Of a stretch of DNA of 64,000 nt, positions 1-10,238 are shown piece after piece. The notes under the pieces are model-generated. The model saw nothing but the letters and a program-made list of their open reading frames with translations, was not told the origin of the DNA and searched no databases. Position numbers and translations under genes: made by a program. This DNA is from Perognathus longimembris pacificus. Taxonomy: Eukaryota > Chordata > Mammalia > Rodentia > Heteromyidae. The stretch covers positions 69,751,798 to 69,815,797 of the forward strand of contig NC_063167.1 in NCBI RefSeq assembly GCF_023159225.1. The letters run 5' to 3'. Every line of letters starts with the position of its first letter. Positions within the stretch are counted from its first letter, which is position 1.

Positions 1-84
1 TGAGATTCAATATGGATGAGATAACTAAAATATTTAGAGTAACAGTAAACAATTAATATGAGCTAGTAAAAATATGGGGGAAAA

Positions 85-166
85 ACAGATTGGGGATGTG
101 CCTTGGTAGGTGGGGGAGGAGGGGCTTGCCTAGTATGCATGAGGATCTCAGTTTGACTCCTAGTAC
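85..166 (+). mobile_element. ID-like monomer, degraded
   Basis: Weak ID match: A-box-like 'ggggatgtgcc', a 'cttgcctagtatgcatgagg' core and a decayed B box. Confidence 0.4.
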
Positions 167-199
167 ACGTGTGTGTACACACACACACACACACACACA
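167..199. repeat. GT/CA microsatellite
   Basis: About 13 CA units after a short GT run. Confidence 0.9.
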
Positions 200-474
200 G
201 AGTCACAAGATAGAGCCCCATTAATCATTATTAGAAAAATATTAACGGAATAAAAATTCAAATAAAAATTCAAAATTTCAAATGAATACTTAATACAGTA
301 TTTTTTTCTGATTAAATTGCAGCTGACTCTTAAGACCATAAAAATGCATTAGAAGAAGAGATACATGGCTTGTGTTGGGTATACACACAGAAACAGATAT
401 CCCTAGAACCTAGACTCAGTCTTACCAACTGAAGCCAACTTTCTGCCCTGTCAGACAGACACATAGGAACTTAC

Positions 475-634
475 CATGCAGGCACTCCTCCTGCCATCCT
501 CTGCCTTCTCCTGCTTCACAGCCCCTGAGAAGCTGCACACTTCATCCTCCATCCCAGGCTCCTGCTTGACTTTCACTTGCTCTGACTTGAAACTAAGACT
601 TGTCTTCTCAGCAGTTCTCCCTGATGATCCACAG
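475..634 (-). CDS. TRIM33: TRIM33 exon 14 (SUMO-site region)
   Basis: The 160-bp exon completes a split serine (S-CGSSGRTAEKTSLSFKS) and ends on methionine (RRSACM) at donor CATG|gtaagt; the acceptor is attag. It has two psi-K-x-E motifs, VKQEPG and VKQEKA, matching the lysines reported as SUMO acceptors in TIF1-gamma that support its repression of TGF-beta signalling. This is the last coding exon in the window. The following exons (SSPES..., PHD finger, bromodomain) lie beyond base 1. Spacing and order agree with a single intact gene. Confidence 0.97.
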
Positions 635-730
635 CTAATAAAACACATAAAGGTCACATGTATGATCTATGATATAAACAAAAATAATTATATGAAAAGT
701 AGTATTTAGTAAAGTGAAAGACAATATAGA

Positions 731-940
731 GAGGCTAAGGATATGGCCTAGGGGTAAAGTGCTCGCCTCGTATACATGAAGCCCTGGGTTCGATTCCTCA
801 GCACCATGTATCTAGAAAAGGGTGGAAGTGGTGCTGTTGCTCAAGTGGTACAGTGCTAGCCTTGAGCAAAAAGAAGCCAGGGACAGTGCTCAGTACCTGA
901 GTTCAAGCCCCAGGACTCGCAAAAAAATAAAAAATAAAAC
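731..940 (+). mobile_element. IDL-Geo SINE, older type
   Basis: Both monomers present; 'ggtaaagtgc' ID core, Geo B box gagttcaag, and an A-rich tail with TAAAA interruptions. Confidence 0.85.
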
Positions 941-1314
941 AAGAGAATAGAGAACTACCTCACAGAAGGTAAGGATACCTCAATATACAGTTTAGAGGAA
1001 TATGGTTGAAACCTAGCTTCAAATCTCTTTAAAAATATAACCCAGACTTCAGAAAACCTAAAAATACATTTCATCTCAGGCATTTATAGAGAATCACCTA
1101 AGGAATTTAGTAAAAAAATCATTTTCTAGGGTAGTACAGGTGGAATTTCTTGTATCTGAAATACCTGGGAATAGTTTTCAGATTAGGGAATTGGCTAAAA
1201 TTTTGAAATTGTACATATGAAGGGCAGAAAGGAACCCAAGTCTGAATTCTAAATATGAAACTCATCAATGTTGCTTATACACGCATAGAACCCAACAGTT
1301 TAAGTGTACCCTTC

Positions 1315-1435
1315 TTTCTTTAATTTTATTTTTATTGTTTTTTATAAAGGTGAGGTACACGGGGATTATATTACATAAGTCAGGTAATGAGTACTTTTTG
1401 GAATTTTTCCTTCCCATTCCCACTCTCATTTTTAA
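1315..1435 (-). mobile_element. L1 3' end, antisense
   Basis: Its reverse complement resembles the L1 tails at 35470-35550 and 36960-37040 (loss of frame, then gaaatgtat..., then an AT-rich end). Confidence 0.55.
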
Positions 1436-1756
1436 GTGTGACCTACCACCTGAGGTCAGGGTTGGAATTTTCCCTTGGGCATAGCATGTCAGCACTCAAA
1501 AACCTTCATGTTTTGGAGCTCTTCAGATTAGGGATTCTCAACTTGTAGCATGTTAGTGATGGCTCCTTTTTATGAAAATAATTACAATTCTCTCTGCCTC
1601 CCCAAAACATACAGGAATAGAACATTATTAGTAAAGGTAGTTCATGAAGACTTGTCCAAGGAAAGATTACTTTGGCTATTGGAAAGCAGAGAATAGTAAG
1701 CACCAGCAACTTGATGCATTCCTATTTGACCACAGAAGATAAGAGGACAGGTATGG

Positions 1757-1941
1757 GCTGGGAATGTGGCTTAGTGGTAGAGTACTTGCCTAGCATGCAT
1801 GAAGCCCTGGGTTTGATTTCTCGGTACCACATTAAACAGAAAAGGCACTATGGCATAAGCAGTAGAGTGCTAGCCTTGAGCAAAAGAAGCTCAGAAACAG
1901 TGCCCAGGCACTGAGTTCAAGCCCCAGGACTGGCCAAAAAA
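1757..1941 (+). mobile_element. IDL-Geo SINE, oldest type
   Basis: Carries 'gaatgtggcttagtgg' and 'tagcatgcatgaag', the ancestral-looking ID core, plus a shortened Geo half. Confidence 0.8.
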
Positions 1942-2270
1942 GACAGGAACGTGACTGGAATCAGTTCCATCAAACTTTGTTCAGAGAAACAAGTAACTGC
2001 TAACACACTACTACTATCAAGTTACCAATTATTTCAAGTAGTATTAAAAAGTCAAACAAGTATTTAACAGGATGACAGAATTCATATATGCATACACATA
2101 TGAATAAAAAACAATTAGCTAGTATTTTAAACAATTAGCTGTTAAAATTGTTTAGCTTGATTATGGTTATATACATAGTCTTCTTAATTGTTAAGTGATA
2201 CTGAAAGAGTCAAAGGTGAAATGAAATGATTTACAAAACATGTTTCAAAAGAGAATGTTAAGAATACAAG

Positions 2271-2488
2271 GGGGGCTGGGGATATGGCCTAGTGGCAAGA
2301 GTGCATGCCTCGTATACATGAGGCCCTGGGTTCAATTCCCCAGTACCACATATACAGAAAATGGCCAGAAGTGGCGCTGTGGCTCAAGTGGCAGAGTGCT
2401 AGCCTTGAGCAAAAAGAAGCCAGGGACAGTGCTCAGGCCCTGAGTCCAAGCCCCAGGACTGGCAAAAAAAAAAAAAAAAAAAAAAAGA
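2271..2488 (+). mobile_element. IDL-Geo SINE, recent type (first of pair)
   Basis: Near-consensus 'gatatggcctagtggcaaga' copy ending in a 23-A tail. Left flank aagaatacaag (2260-2270) recurs only after the next copy. Confidence 0.92.
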
Positions 2489-2494
2489 TAAAGG

Positions 2495-2700
2495 GCTGGG
2501 GATATAGCCTAGTGGCAAGAGAGCTTGCCTTGTATACATGAGGCCCTGGGTTCGATTCCCCAGCACCACATATACAGAAAACGGCCAGAAGTGGCGCTGT
2601 GGCTCAAGTGGCAGAGTGCTAGCCTTGAGCAAAAAGAAGCCAGGGACAGTGCTCAGGCCCTGAGTCCAAGGCCAGGACTGGCCAAAAAAAAAAAAAAAAA
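2495..2700 (+). mobile_element. IDL-Geo SINE, recent type (second of pair)
   Basis: Head-to-tail with the previous copy, separated by 'gataaa'. Right flank at 2701 repeats the 11-bp target sequence of the first copy. Confidence 0.92.
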
Positions 2701-2872
2701 AAGAATACAAGGGAAACAACACTGGCTATGGCTAAATCACTATGAAAACTGAGTAGTAGCTATACAGAGGAAAGATAGTCAACTTCTTATTAAATATACA
2801 GAGGTAAGCTAGCCAACTTATTAAATGTATAATTTTTGTTAAACATATAAGCTTTTCTTATAAAATACTCAC

Positions 2873-2936
2873 CTGCCTCGACTGCCGGTACTAGAGGTAC
2901 TAGGGGGCCTCACAGGAGTGTGAGAATTTGATAAAC
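2873..2936 (-). CDS. TRIM33: TRIM33 exon 13 (microexon-like linker)
   Basis: This is the shortest exon here, at 64 bp. It completes a split glycine, reads LSNSHTPVRPPSTSSTGSRG, and ends with two bases of a split serine. The acceptor is cattttag and the donor is GGCAG|gtgagt. The length is not a multiple of three, so skipping it alone would break the frame. Two IDL-Geo copies lie head to tail about 170-600 bp downstream in intron 13. Confidence 0.95.
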
Positions 2937-3960
2937 CTAAAATGTAGAAAGTTAAATAGCAACATATATAAGAATGTTTGGAATTCAAGATTAGTATAGC
3001 CCAATTCAGAAACCTCTGGAAATTCAAGCCAGCTGCAAAGTCGGGGATGGTTTATCTAACCATGAGCAGTTATCAACCAGTTTCTTTCATCAAGTGATGA
3101 GAGATTTTTCAGAACACTATCCAACAAGCAAAAACTACCACACCTAAAGAACCTGTCATTCTTCCCTTAAGTCACCTCACATACAGAATTTTGGCTTGTT
3201 GGTCCATTGCTTTTTGGTTTTATTTTACAGTTTCAACATCTATCTCAAACTCATGTTTTCCTTCAAATTTATGAAACAGATTTTCATTACTTAAAAAGTG
3301 TTTTAGAGCTGGACTGAACACAACAGAGATAAGTCCAAAGAGACTGGGTATAGTTATTAACAGCAGAGGCTACGGTCACATACTTCTTATCGTGGCAGTT
3401 AGCCCAGGACTGTTAACACTATTTGAGCAGCAAAAAATTAGAGAACCAAGAAAAAAATCCACCACTGTGAGATTCAATTTTGTGTACCAAACTGGCTAGA
3501 AAATGGAATTCAGTTGTTGAGTCAAACACCAGTCTATATGCCGCTAATGAAGGTAGTGTTAATATTTAAGTAAGCCAACTTTGAGAAAAGCAGATTATCC
3601 TCCACAATGTACGTGGGCCTTGTTTAACCAGCCAAAGATCTAGAGAAGCTCTAGATTCCAGACTGTAATGTACCTTTCCCTGGATCTGCAGCCCTGCAGA
3701 TTTTGAACTTGTCAGTACTCAGAATCACAAATTCGTACGTGGAAGCCAAGTCCATCTCCCTGTTGCCCTCCCACTCTCCATTCGTGTGTGTGTGTGTGTG
3801 TGCGCACGCACGCATGTGAGCGTGTGTTGCACATAAGGTGTACATCTCCCCTCCTCACACACTCATCTTCTTGTTTTGTTTCTCTGGAAAAGGCTGGCAC
3901 AAACACCTTCTTTGAAAGGGTGGTGTTACAGAAACAAGTCAAGTTCCCTATGTGCTTTAC
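2937..3960 (-). other. TRIM33: TRIM33 intron 12
   Basis: No SINE seen. A GT microsatellite lies near 3784-3830, close to exon 12. The rest is unique-looking intron. Confidence 0.92.
3784..3830. repeat. GT-rich microsatellite
   Basis: A pure GT run that degrades into GC/GT alternation, a potential Z-DNA former, about 130 bp downstream of exon 12. Confidence 0.85.
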
Positions 3961-4093
3961 CTGATGATCCTGGAGATAAGGCAGAGGGTCCTGGGGAAGG
4001 GTTCATGGTGCTTGTAGGCTGTGGGGGTAGATGGCTGCCAGTAATGTATCTACTTAGTAGATTATCTAAACTACTTGATCCAGCATCTTCCAA
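3961..4093 (-). CDS. TRIM33: TRIM33 exon 12 (Ser/Pro linker)
   Basis: The 133-bp exon reads LEDAGSSSLDNLLSRYITGS, HLPPQPTSTMNPSPGPSALS, PGSS plus one base. The acceptor is cttcag and the donor is ATCAG|gtaaag. The leucine-rich SLDNLLSRYI motif stands out as a short amphipathic segment inside an otherwise disordered Ser/Pro linker. The Thr after RYI is Ser in human as I recall. Confidence 0.96.
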
Positions 4094-4366
4094 CTGAAGA
4101 GAAAGAAGATAAAATAAATTTGCTTTGGTTAAAGATGAGGAAAAGTCACTAATGTCACGCTAATAGAGTTTACTTAGAGATTTTCCAATATAAAATTCAA
4201 CTTAATTGTTGCTTCCTTAGGTGCCTTTGAGAACCCGCAGAATGTAGCTTTTGTTTTTGAGACATAAACTTAAAATTTGCAGTCTTCCTGCCTCAGACTT
4301 CTGAGTGCTGAGGTTTCAAACATGTGTCACCTCACCCAGCTACAAGTACAAAATTTCTGTGAAAAA

Positions 4367-4573
4367 GGGGCTGGGGATATGGCCTAGTGGCAAGAGTGCT
4401 TGCCTCGTATACATGAGGCCCTGGGTTCAATTCCCCAGCACCACATATACAGAAAATGGCCAGAAGTGGTGCTGTGGCTCAAGTGGCAGAGTGCTAGCCT
4501 TGAGCAAAAAGAAGCCAGGGACAGTGCTCAGGCCCTGAGTCCAAGCCCCAGGACTGGCCAAAAAAAAAAAAAT
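4367..4573 (+). mobile_element. IDL-Geo SINE, recent type
   Basis: Flanked by a target duplication (aatttctgtgaaaaa / aattctgtgaaaaa). Confidence 0.92.
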
Positions 4574-4592
4574 TCTGTGAAAAAAACTGTCT

Positions 4593-4838
4593 AGGAAGAT
4601 GGCTATGGCTCATGCTGTGATCCTAGTTACTCAGGAGACTGAAATATGAGGATCCGAGGTTCAAAGCCAGCCTCAGAAGGAAAGCCCATGAGACTTTTAT
4701 ATCCAATTAACTACCAAAAAGCCAGAAGTGGTGCTGTGGCTCAAGTGGTAGAGCTACCCTTGAGCACAAAAGCTCAGGGTCAATATCCAGGCCAAGTTCA
4801 ATCTCTAAAACCAGAAAGAAAAAAACAAAACAAAAACC
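4593..4838 (+). mobile_element. B1-Geo composite SINE
   Basis: 7SL-like 'gatcctagttactcaggag' left half, linker 'atccaattaactacc', then Geo. Confidence 0.8.
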
Positions 4839-4976
4839 TTAAGTGTCTACACCTTACTCTTTAAAATTTCAAGGAAACGTTCGTCCTGAAATTAAAAGCC
4901 ATTCAGAAAACCTGAAATATATACTCTACACATCTTACTTAACATGACAGTTGAAATGACTACCTCAAATACAAAC

Positions 4977-5177
4977 CTGTATAGGAGGAATATCTGGCAG
5001 GGACGGAAGGTTCTCTGGATTTGTAACTGAGGGGATTAGCTCTATGGCTGTAACAGATGGGCTAGTAGGACCTCGGTTTGCATTTGCCATAGTTGCTGTG
5101 GTAGGGCTTGTTGGGTTAATTGTGGTGTTGTGTACCGATACCACAGGAAAGGGTCCAGCATGGCCTGGGTTTGAATG
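4977..5177 (-). CDS. TRIM33: TRIM33 exon 11 (Ser/Thr/Pro linker)
   Basis: The 201-bp exon is 67 codons in phase 0: HSNPGHAGPFPVVSVHNTTI at the start, LPSLPDIPPIQ at the end. The acceptor is cttatcag and the donor is ATACAG|gtttgt. It contains several Ser/Thr-Pro pairs (INPTSPTT, RGPTSPSV) that could be kinase sites; that is inference. A minus-oriented IDL-Geo sits about 130 bp upstream of this exon, in the same orientation as the gene. Confidence 0.96.
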
Positions 5178-5309
5178 CTGATAAGAAAGAAAACAGTATG
5201 GTTAGTGAATCTAACAGAATATCTGAACTATGCCTTAGTAACAATCTTCAGTTTAAAAAAAGTATTTAAGGAATCTCTCAAACTTCTACAAAACTTTCAA
5301 AGTTTCTCC

Positions 5310-5516
5310 TTTTTTTTTTTTTTAACCAGTCCTGGGCCTTGGACTCAGGGCCTGAGCACTGTCCCTGGCTTCCTTCTGCTCAAGGCTAACACTCTGCCAC
5401 TTGAGCCACAGTACCACTTCTGGCCGTTTTCTATATATGTGGTGCTGGGGAATCGAACCCAGGGCTTCGTGTATACGAGGCAAGCTCTCTTGCCACTAGG
5501 ACATATTCCCAGCCCT
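5310..5516 (-). mobile_element. IDL-Geo SINE
   Basis: Full-length reverse-oriented copy with an 11-T tail on the plus strand, in the same orientation as TRIM33. Confidence 0.9.
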
Positions 5517-5929
5517 CATTTTTTGTATGGTATGTAGGAAAAAAAGACTTGCCAGCATGGTGATATGACTTTCATTTAGACCAAGAACATAGGAAGATGA
5601 CAAGGAAGCTGTCAAGTTTAAAAAGAGCAGGCCAAGAAAGAACATGTTCTTCCTATACTCCTTGTTGACTTTTTTCTAATGAAAATCAGTATAAAATACA
5701 GCTTGAAAGCCATCTTCAAGTCTGGCCCAGCCCAGCCCAGACCACTAAAGGTATTAGTGTGGTATGCAGGCACGATGGTCCAACCCAGGCCCAGGCAACA
5801 TCACAGGCTGCTGGGAGTTTTATTTCACAAAACAAAAAGGATAGCAAACAAAGAGATGAGGGGGAGATGGGGAAAGAGGAAAGGAGAAGGAGGGGTGGGA
5901 AGAGAAGGGAGAAAAGGAGAGAGAAGGCG

Positions 5930-6133
5930 GGCTGGGAATATGGCCTAGTGGCAAGAGAGCTCGCCTCGTATACATGAAGCCCTGGGTTCGATTCTCCAGC
6001 ACCACATATCTAGGAAACCGCCAGAAGTGGCGCTGTGGCTCAAGTGGCAGAGTGCTAGCCTTGAGCAAAAAGGAAGCCAGGGACAGTGCTCAGGCCCTGA
6101 GTCCAAGCCCCAGGACTGGCAAAAAAAAAAAGG
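5930..6133 (+). mobile_element. IDL-Geo SINE
   Basis: Preceded by a purine-rich GGGA/GAGA tract (5860-5928). Confidence 0.9.
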
Positions 6134-6600
6134 AGATTTATCCTAGCTACTCAGGAGACTGATGAGATCTGAGGACCACAGTTTGGAAGCCAGCTCAAGC
6201 AGGAAAGTCTATGAGACTTTCTTTTTCTTTTCTACCACCAGTCCTGGGGCTTGGACTCATGGCCCAACCACTGTCCTTGGCTTCTTTATGCTCAAAGCTA
6301 GCACTCTACCTCTTGAGCCACAATGCCACTTCCAGCTTTTTCTGTTTACATGGTGCTGAGGAATCAAACACAGGGCTTTGGGCATGCTAAGCAAGCACTC
6401 TACTGCTAAGCTACATTCCCAGCCCCCTGTGAGGCTCAATATCCAGCTAACTGCCAGAAAACTGGAAGTGGAGCTTGTGGCTCAAAGTGGTAGAGTGCTA
6501 GCCTTGAGCAAAAAGAGCCCAGGGACAATACCCAGACCCAGATTTCAAGCCCCAGGAATGGAAAAGAAAAGAAAGGAAAAGGAAAAGGGTGTCACTTGAT
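6134..6600 (+). mobile_element. B1-Geo SINE interrupted by an inverted IDL-Geo
   Basis: B1 half at 6134-6221, Geo half at 6427-6600. The break lies at the junction linker. Confidence 0.8.
6222..6426 (-). mobile_element. IDL-Geo SINE nested in B1-Geo
   Basis: Minus copy inserted in the linker; flanks tatgagact / tgtgaggct look like a decayed duplication. Confidence 0.82.
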
Positions 6601-6696
6601 ATAGTAAGGATAAATTTACAAAGGAAATATAATTTTTAATTACTGACTTCAATATCATGACCTTAAAATAGCCATAAAATCTTATGAATAAGAATG

Positions 6697-6903
6697 AGGG
6701 GCTGGGAATATGGCCTAGTGGTAAAGTGCTCGCCTCATTTACATGAAGCCCTGGGTTCGATTCCTCAGCACCACATATATAGAAAAAGCCGGAAGCGGCG
6801 TTGTTGCTCAAGGAGTAGAGTGCTAGCTTTGTGCAAAAAAAGAAGCCAAGAACAGTACCTGGGCCCTGAGTTCAAGCCCCAGGACTGGCAAGAAACAAAA
6901 AAG
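6697..6903 (+). mobile_element. IDL-Geo SINE, older type
   Basis: Has 'ggtaaagtgc' and gagttcaagcccc; tail is interrupted. Confidence 0.9.
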
Positions 6904-7632
6904 GGTAAGCAATATCTTACCTATTTTGCTGGGAGAGCTGTTGCAAATATCATTTAATCATAATATGACAGTTGTTGGGAAATAAATTTCTACCTATATA
7001 TAATAAATCATTTAAAATATTTAAAAACTAAAAATGCTTTTTCAGTGATTTCTGTCAGGGCAGTTCACCAGAAAATGTTCTGAGAATGTCTGTACTCTCA
7101 GAAAGTGTACATAGTATCTGAAGTTTCCCCAAGATTATTAAGGGTTACACTGGCACCTAAGTTAAATTAATACCTAAAAAGTGGAGGAAATGAGAGAAAA
7201 AGAGGGAAGAGGTGATACTAAGCAAAAAGAATGTACATATTATTCAATCTGAAAGAAATACTTATATTGTTAATGTTTGTAGAGTTCGTAAACTCTGCAG
7301 GTTATAATGATGATGTCCATCACTGGGAAGGCTAATATGTATACTGCGGAATTTATGTAGTTACTTAATAAAGAAAAAATGAATTTGCCTAAGAATGTCC
7401 AGTTTTGGACGATCATTTCTATCATGTCTCTGCCAACTGCTTTTCTTTCACTTGACAAAGGATCAGCAAACCACTGACCCATTCCTGTTTTTTTGTTTGT
7501 TGGGTGTTTTTTTTTTTTGGCACAATGTCACATATTAAATGAGGGAATGACCTGCATAGTTAACCAATTGGAAATAATACTATGGTGTACCAAAATTCTA
7601 TAACTGGCTATGAAACAAATTACGATAGGTTG

Positions 7633-7765
7633 AATTAACCAGCAAAAAAGCTGGAAGTGGAGATGTGGCTCAAGTGGTAGAGCATCAGCCTTGAGAGAAA
7701 AAGAAATCTTTGGGACACCTAGGCCCTAAATTCAAATCCTAGTACCAGCACCAAAAGGAGAAAAG
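7633..7765 (+). mobile_element. Geo monomer, 5'-truncated SINE
   Basis: Only the right half: 'gtggctcaagtggtagagc' A-box region to a decayed end. Confidence 0.7.
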
Positions 7766-7892
7766 AAAAAAGTTAGATAAGGTCTGGAGGTGGAGCTAAA
7801 GAAGTAGAATGACTCTCTAGGAAGTAAAGGCCCTGAGCTTTCAATAAATAGAAATGCTACTAAAAAATTGTGTTATTTTAAAATCTTATGTC

Positions 7893-8112
7893 CTGGGCTG
7901 GGAATATGACCTAGTAGTTGAGTGCTTGCCTCATATACATGAAGCCCTGGATTCGATTCCTCAGCACCATATATAGAAAAAAGCCAGAAGTGGAACTGTG
8001 GCTCAAGTGGTAGAGTACTAGCAAAAAGAAGCAAAAAGAAGAGCAAAAAGCTGGGGACAGTGTTCAGTCAGGCCTTGAGTCCAATTTCCAGAACTGGCAA
8101 AAAAAAAAAAAA
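7893..8112 (+). mobile_element. IDL-Geo SINE
   Basis: Flanked by a 14-bp direct repeat aaatcttatgtcct (7879-7892 and about 8110-8123). Internal duplication of 'gcaaaaagaa'. Confidence 0.9.
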
Positions 8113-8200
8113 TCTTATGTCCTATAAAAATAAATCCTAACAATTTCAAGATTATAAATTTATCTATAAATACACTTGTGCTAGGGATTGAACCTAGGTA

Positions 8201-8249
8201 GTGCCGAGAATGCAAGCCAAGCAACTGGCTTGGCTTGCATTCTCGGTAC
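8201..8249. repeat. Near-perfect hairpin, 21-bp arms
   Basis: Left arm 8201-8221 and right arm 8229-8249 are complementary at 20 of 21 positions around a 7-base loop. It is not part of any SINE consensus here. Confidence 0.9.
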
Positions 8250-8254
8250 TACTA

Positions 8255-8405
8255 GAGACATTTATCTCCAGTTAACCACCAAAAGGCTAGAAGTAGTTCA
8301 AGTAGTAGAGTGCTAGCCCAGAGGAAAACAAAATGCTTAAGGACAAAACCCAGGCCCAGGCCCTGAGTTCCTGAATCCCAGGACCAGCAGGGAAGAAAAA
8401 AAAAT
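8255..8405 (+). mobile_element. Geo-bearing SINE fragment
   Basis: Begins at the 'atctccagttaaccacc' linker of B1-Geo; the B1 half is missing. Confidence 0.65.
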
Positions 8406-8460
8406 AAAAATAAAAAAACTACACAAAGATATTCTTAAAACTGAATACAAAATTCCATGT

Positions 8461-8692
8461 GTGCCAGGTGCCAGTGGTTCACATCTGTAATTCTAGCTAC
8501 TCAGGAGGTTGAGTTGAAGATCATGGTTCCAAGCCAGCCCAGGCAGAAAAGTCCACAAGATAGTTATCTGCATTAAACTACTCAGAAAAACACAGAAGTG
8601 GCACTATGGCTCAAGTGGTAGAGCACTAACTAGCCTTGAGCTCAGGGACAGCACGCAGGCCCTGAGTTCAAGCCCTAAAACAAACAAAAAAT
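8461..8692 (+). mobile_element. B1-Geo composite SINE
   Basis: Complete but diverged, ending about 170 bp from exon 10. Confidence 0.8.
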
Positions 8693-8859
8693 ATGTAAAT
8701 AACTAAGTAAAATTTCACATGCACATGTGGACAAGAAAAGAAATAGCATTAATCAAATTCTTAAATAAATCAATGGCATATCCTTAACAAGTGATTGTAC
8801 AAAACAGGGCTTTTAGTTTTAAAATTGTATGATTCTTACAAATGTAACTCTAGGCATAC

Positions 8860-9024
8860 TTGTCTTTGGAGGTGCGGCTGCATCATGGAGTACTGAGGGC
8901 CGCTGTGTCGGGGGATGCCTGGAATCCTGGCAGCGTTCTGAGCCAGTCTCATCTGGTGGGCCTGGAAAGCCCCACAGTTCATGTTGCCTCGCTGCATTGT
9001 TTGCACACTAATCAATCTTGGAGG
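8860..9024 (-). CDS. TRIM33: TRIM33 exon 10 (linker)
   Basis: The 165-bp exon is 55 codons in phase 0. It runs from PPRLISVQTMQRGNMNCG through ARIPGIPRHSGPQYSMMQ to HLQRQ. The acceptor is ctttacag and the donor is AGACAA|gtatgc, which has an A at the last exon base (a slightly weak but acceptable donor). It is absent from any long open frame on the minus strand and was found by translating between splice sites. It is rich in Gln, Met, Pro and Arg, consistent with a flexible linker between the RBCC module and the PHD-bromodomain. Confidence 0.96.
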
Positions 9025-9512
9025 CTGTAAAGAGCAGAAACTGCCATTTATACAATCATTTTTTTAATCAATCTATCCATTATAAAATGTTATGGTAAAA
9101 TTCAATCCAGGAGAGAATATAATGTCATTGTACTCTTTTCTACCCTAATCCACATCACTTCAAAATTTCCCTTTCTCCTCTCTGAGAATGTATATATTAC
9201 TTTGGATTGTGAAAGACAGAGAACAGGAGAGACAGGCATGCAAATGATCTGAAGAAATGCCTAAACAATAGTTCTGTGGCAAACACAGTCTTGGTTCTTT
9301 GGCCCAGGACCTTGTATCTGGCAGGGAGAGATGAAAATTTCAGTGCTTTCAAGTGTTATAATACTGAGTTTATTTGGTTTCTGTTATTTACTCACTACCG
9401 TTTGTCTTCATATGTCCTCATATCCTTACTGCAGCCTCTTCACCTACTTGGAATAATGAAGTCTCTCAGGCTTCCCATTTCACAACCAGGGAGGTGGAGG
9501 CTCGATGCTCAC
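9025..9512 (-). other. TRIM33: TRIM33 intron 9
   Basis: Short unique intron with no mobile element recognised. Confidence 0.92.
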
Positions 9513-9790
9513 CTGCTGCTGTAACATTTGTGGGGCTGCCTGTCTGGCATGCTGTTGCACCGCCGTGGCTGTTGTGGTGGGCACAGGGGCTGGTGGTTGC
9601 TGCATCCTCATTTGCTGCAACTGCTGCTGTTTCTGTGCATACACTTGCTGTTGCATGTGCTGGAGTCGAAGCTGTGCTAAGTTAATCTGTCCAGGGGTTT
9701 TACTAATGTGGTTTGTTCCTGGAGGAACTTGCCCAACCACCACATTAGGAGTGTAACCAGGAGCTGGTTTACTCTCTATTACTAGATTAC
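9513..9790 (-). CDS. TRIM33: TRIM33 exon 9 (Gln/Pro-rich linker)
   Basis: This is the largest exon in the window (278 bp). It completes the split glycine and gives 92 codons, from [15 protein letters not shown] to PQMLQQQ, at donor CAGCAG|gtgagc; the acceptor is cctcag. The middle is strongly biased: a [20 protein letters not shown] stretch, then PPAPVP and a short threonine/alanine tract. The Thr/Ala tract looks slightly different in length and composition from the human Thr run as I remember it, which is expected in a slippage-prone region. The linker is presumably disordered and is a partner-binding region in TIF1 proteins. Confidence 0.97.
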
Positions 9791-10238
9791 CTGAGGAATT
9801 GAAAAATGAGAAGAGTTTACATATAAAAGACTGAACTGGCTACTCTGAAGATGAGTAATCTTTTCTTCCTCTGACAAGTATCTTAAAGCATCCCAAAATA
9901 CAGCAGGGATAGGAACAAGGATTGGAGGTAATGATGATCAAAACTCAAATATACTCTGAAGTCTCACTCTCAAAACTGTGATTGGCCATGATATGCTATT
10001 TGCCCTTATTCTTCCTTTAAACAAATGCCCAGAAAATTCAAGAGCTGGGTAGTATTACTAGAGGAGGCCCATCTAATCAGTATAAATAAAGCAATTCTCC
10101 ATGACCAGACTAGAGGACACTCATGACTGCTAATTCTGATTAAAGCTGCTTTTACATTGCTAAGTAGTGACAGGTGTATTACTATATTGCTACAAAATTC
10201 TCTCTTCTACAGAAACACTGAACTGTTTAAACCATTCG

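Larger units (their letters stand above)
1..474 (-). other. TRIM33: TRIM33 intron 14 (partial)
   Basis: Intronic sequence downstream of exon 14. It contains a degraded ID-like monomer and a CA microsatellite. Otherwise it is AT-rich with nothing recognised. Confidence 0.9.
635..2872 (-). other. TRIM33: TRIM33 intron 13
   Basis: Holds four IDL-Geo SINEs and an antisense L1 3' end. Bases 940-1310 and 1942-2255 show nothing recognisable. Confidence 0.92.
4094..4976 (-). other. TRIM33: TRIM33 intron 11
   Basis: Carries an IDL-Geo with a near-perfect target duplication, followed by a B1-Geo copy. Confidence 0.92.
5178..8859 (-). other. TRIM33: TRIM33 intron 10
   Basis: SINE-dense: five IDL-Geo copies, B1-Geo and Geo fragments, and a 49-base near-perfect hairpin at 8201. 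Bases 6910-7630 look unique. Confidence 0.92.

Noticed and set aside
734..830. tRNA genes suggested by A/B boxes in ID units
   Set aside because: ID-type SINE monomers with A tails and target duplications; no complete cloverleaf expected.
2399..2722. 107-codon minus frame across two SINEs
   Set aside because: Entirely the reverse translation of two adjacent IDL-Geo copies and their poly-A tails.
9374..9685. 103-codon plus frame opposite exon 9
   Set aside because: Antisense shadow of the TRIM33 Gln/Pro-rich exon; Ala/Val/Cys-rich composition follows from CAG codons.
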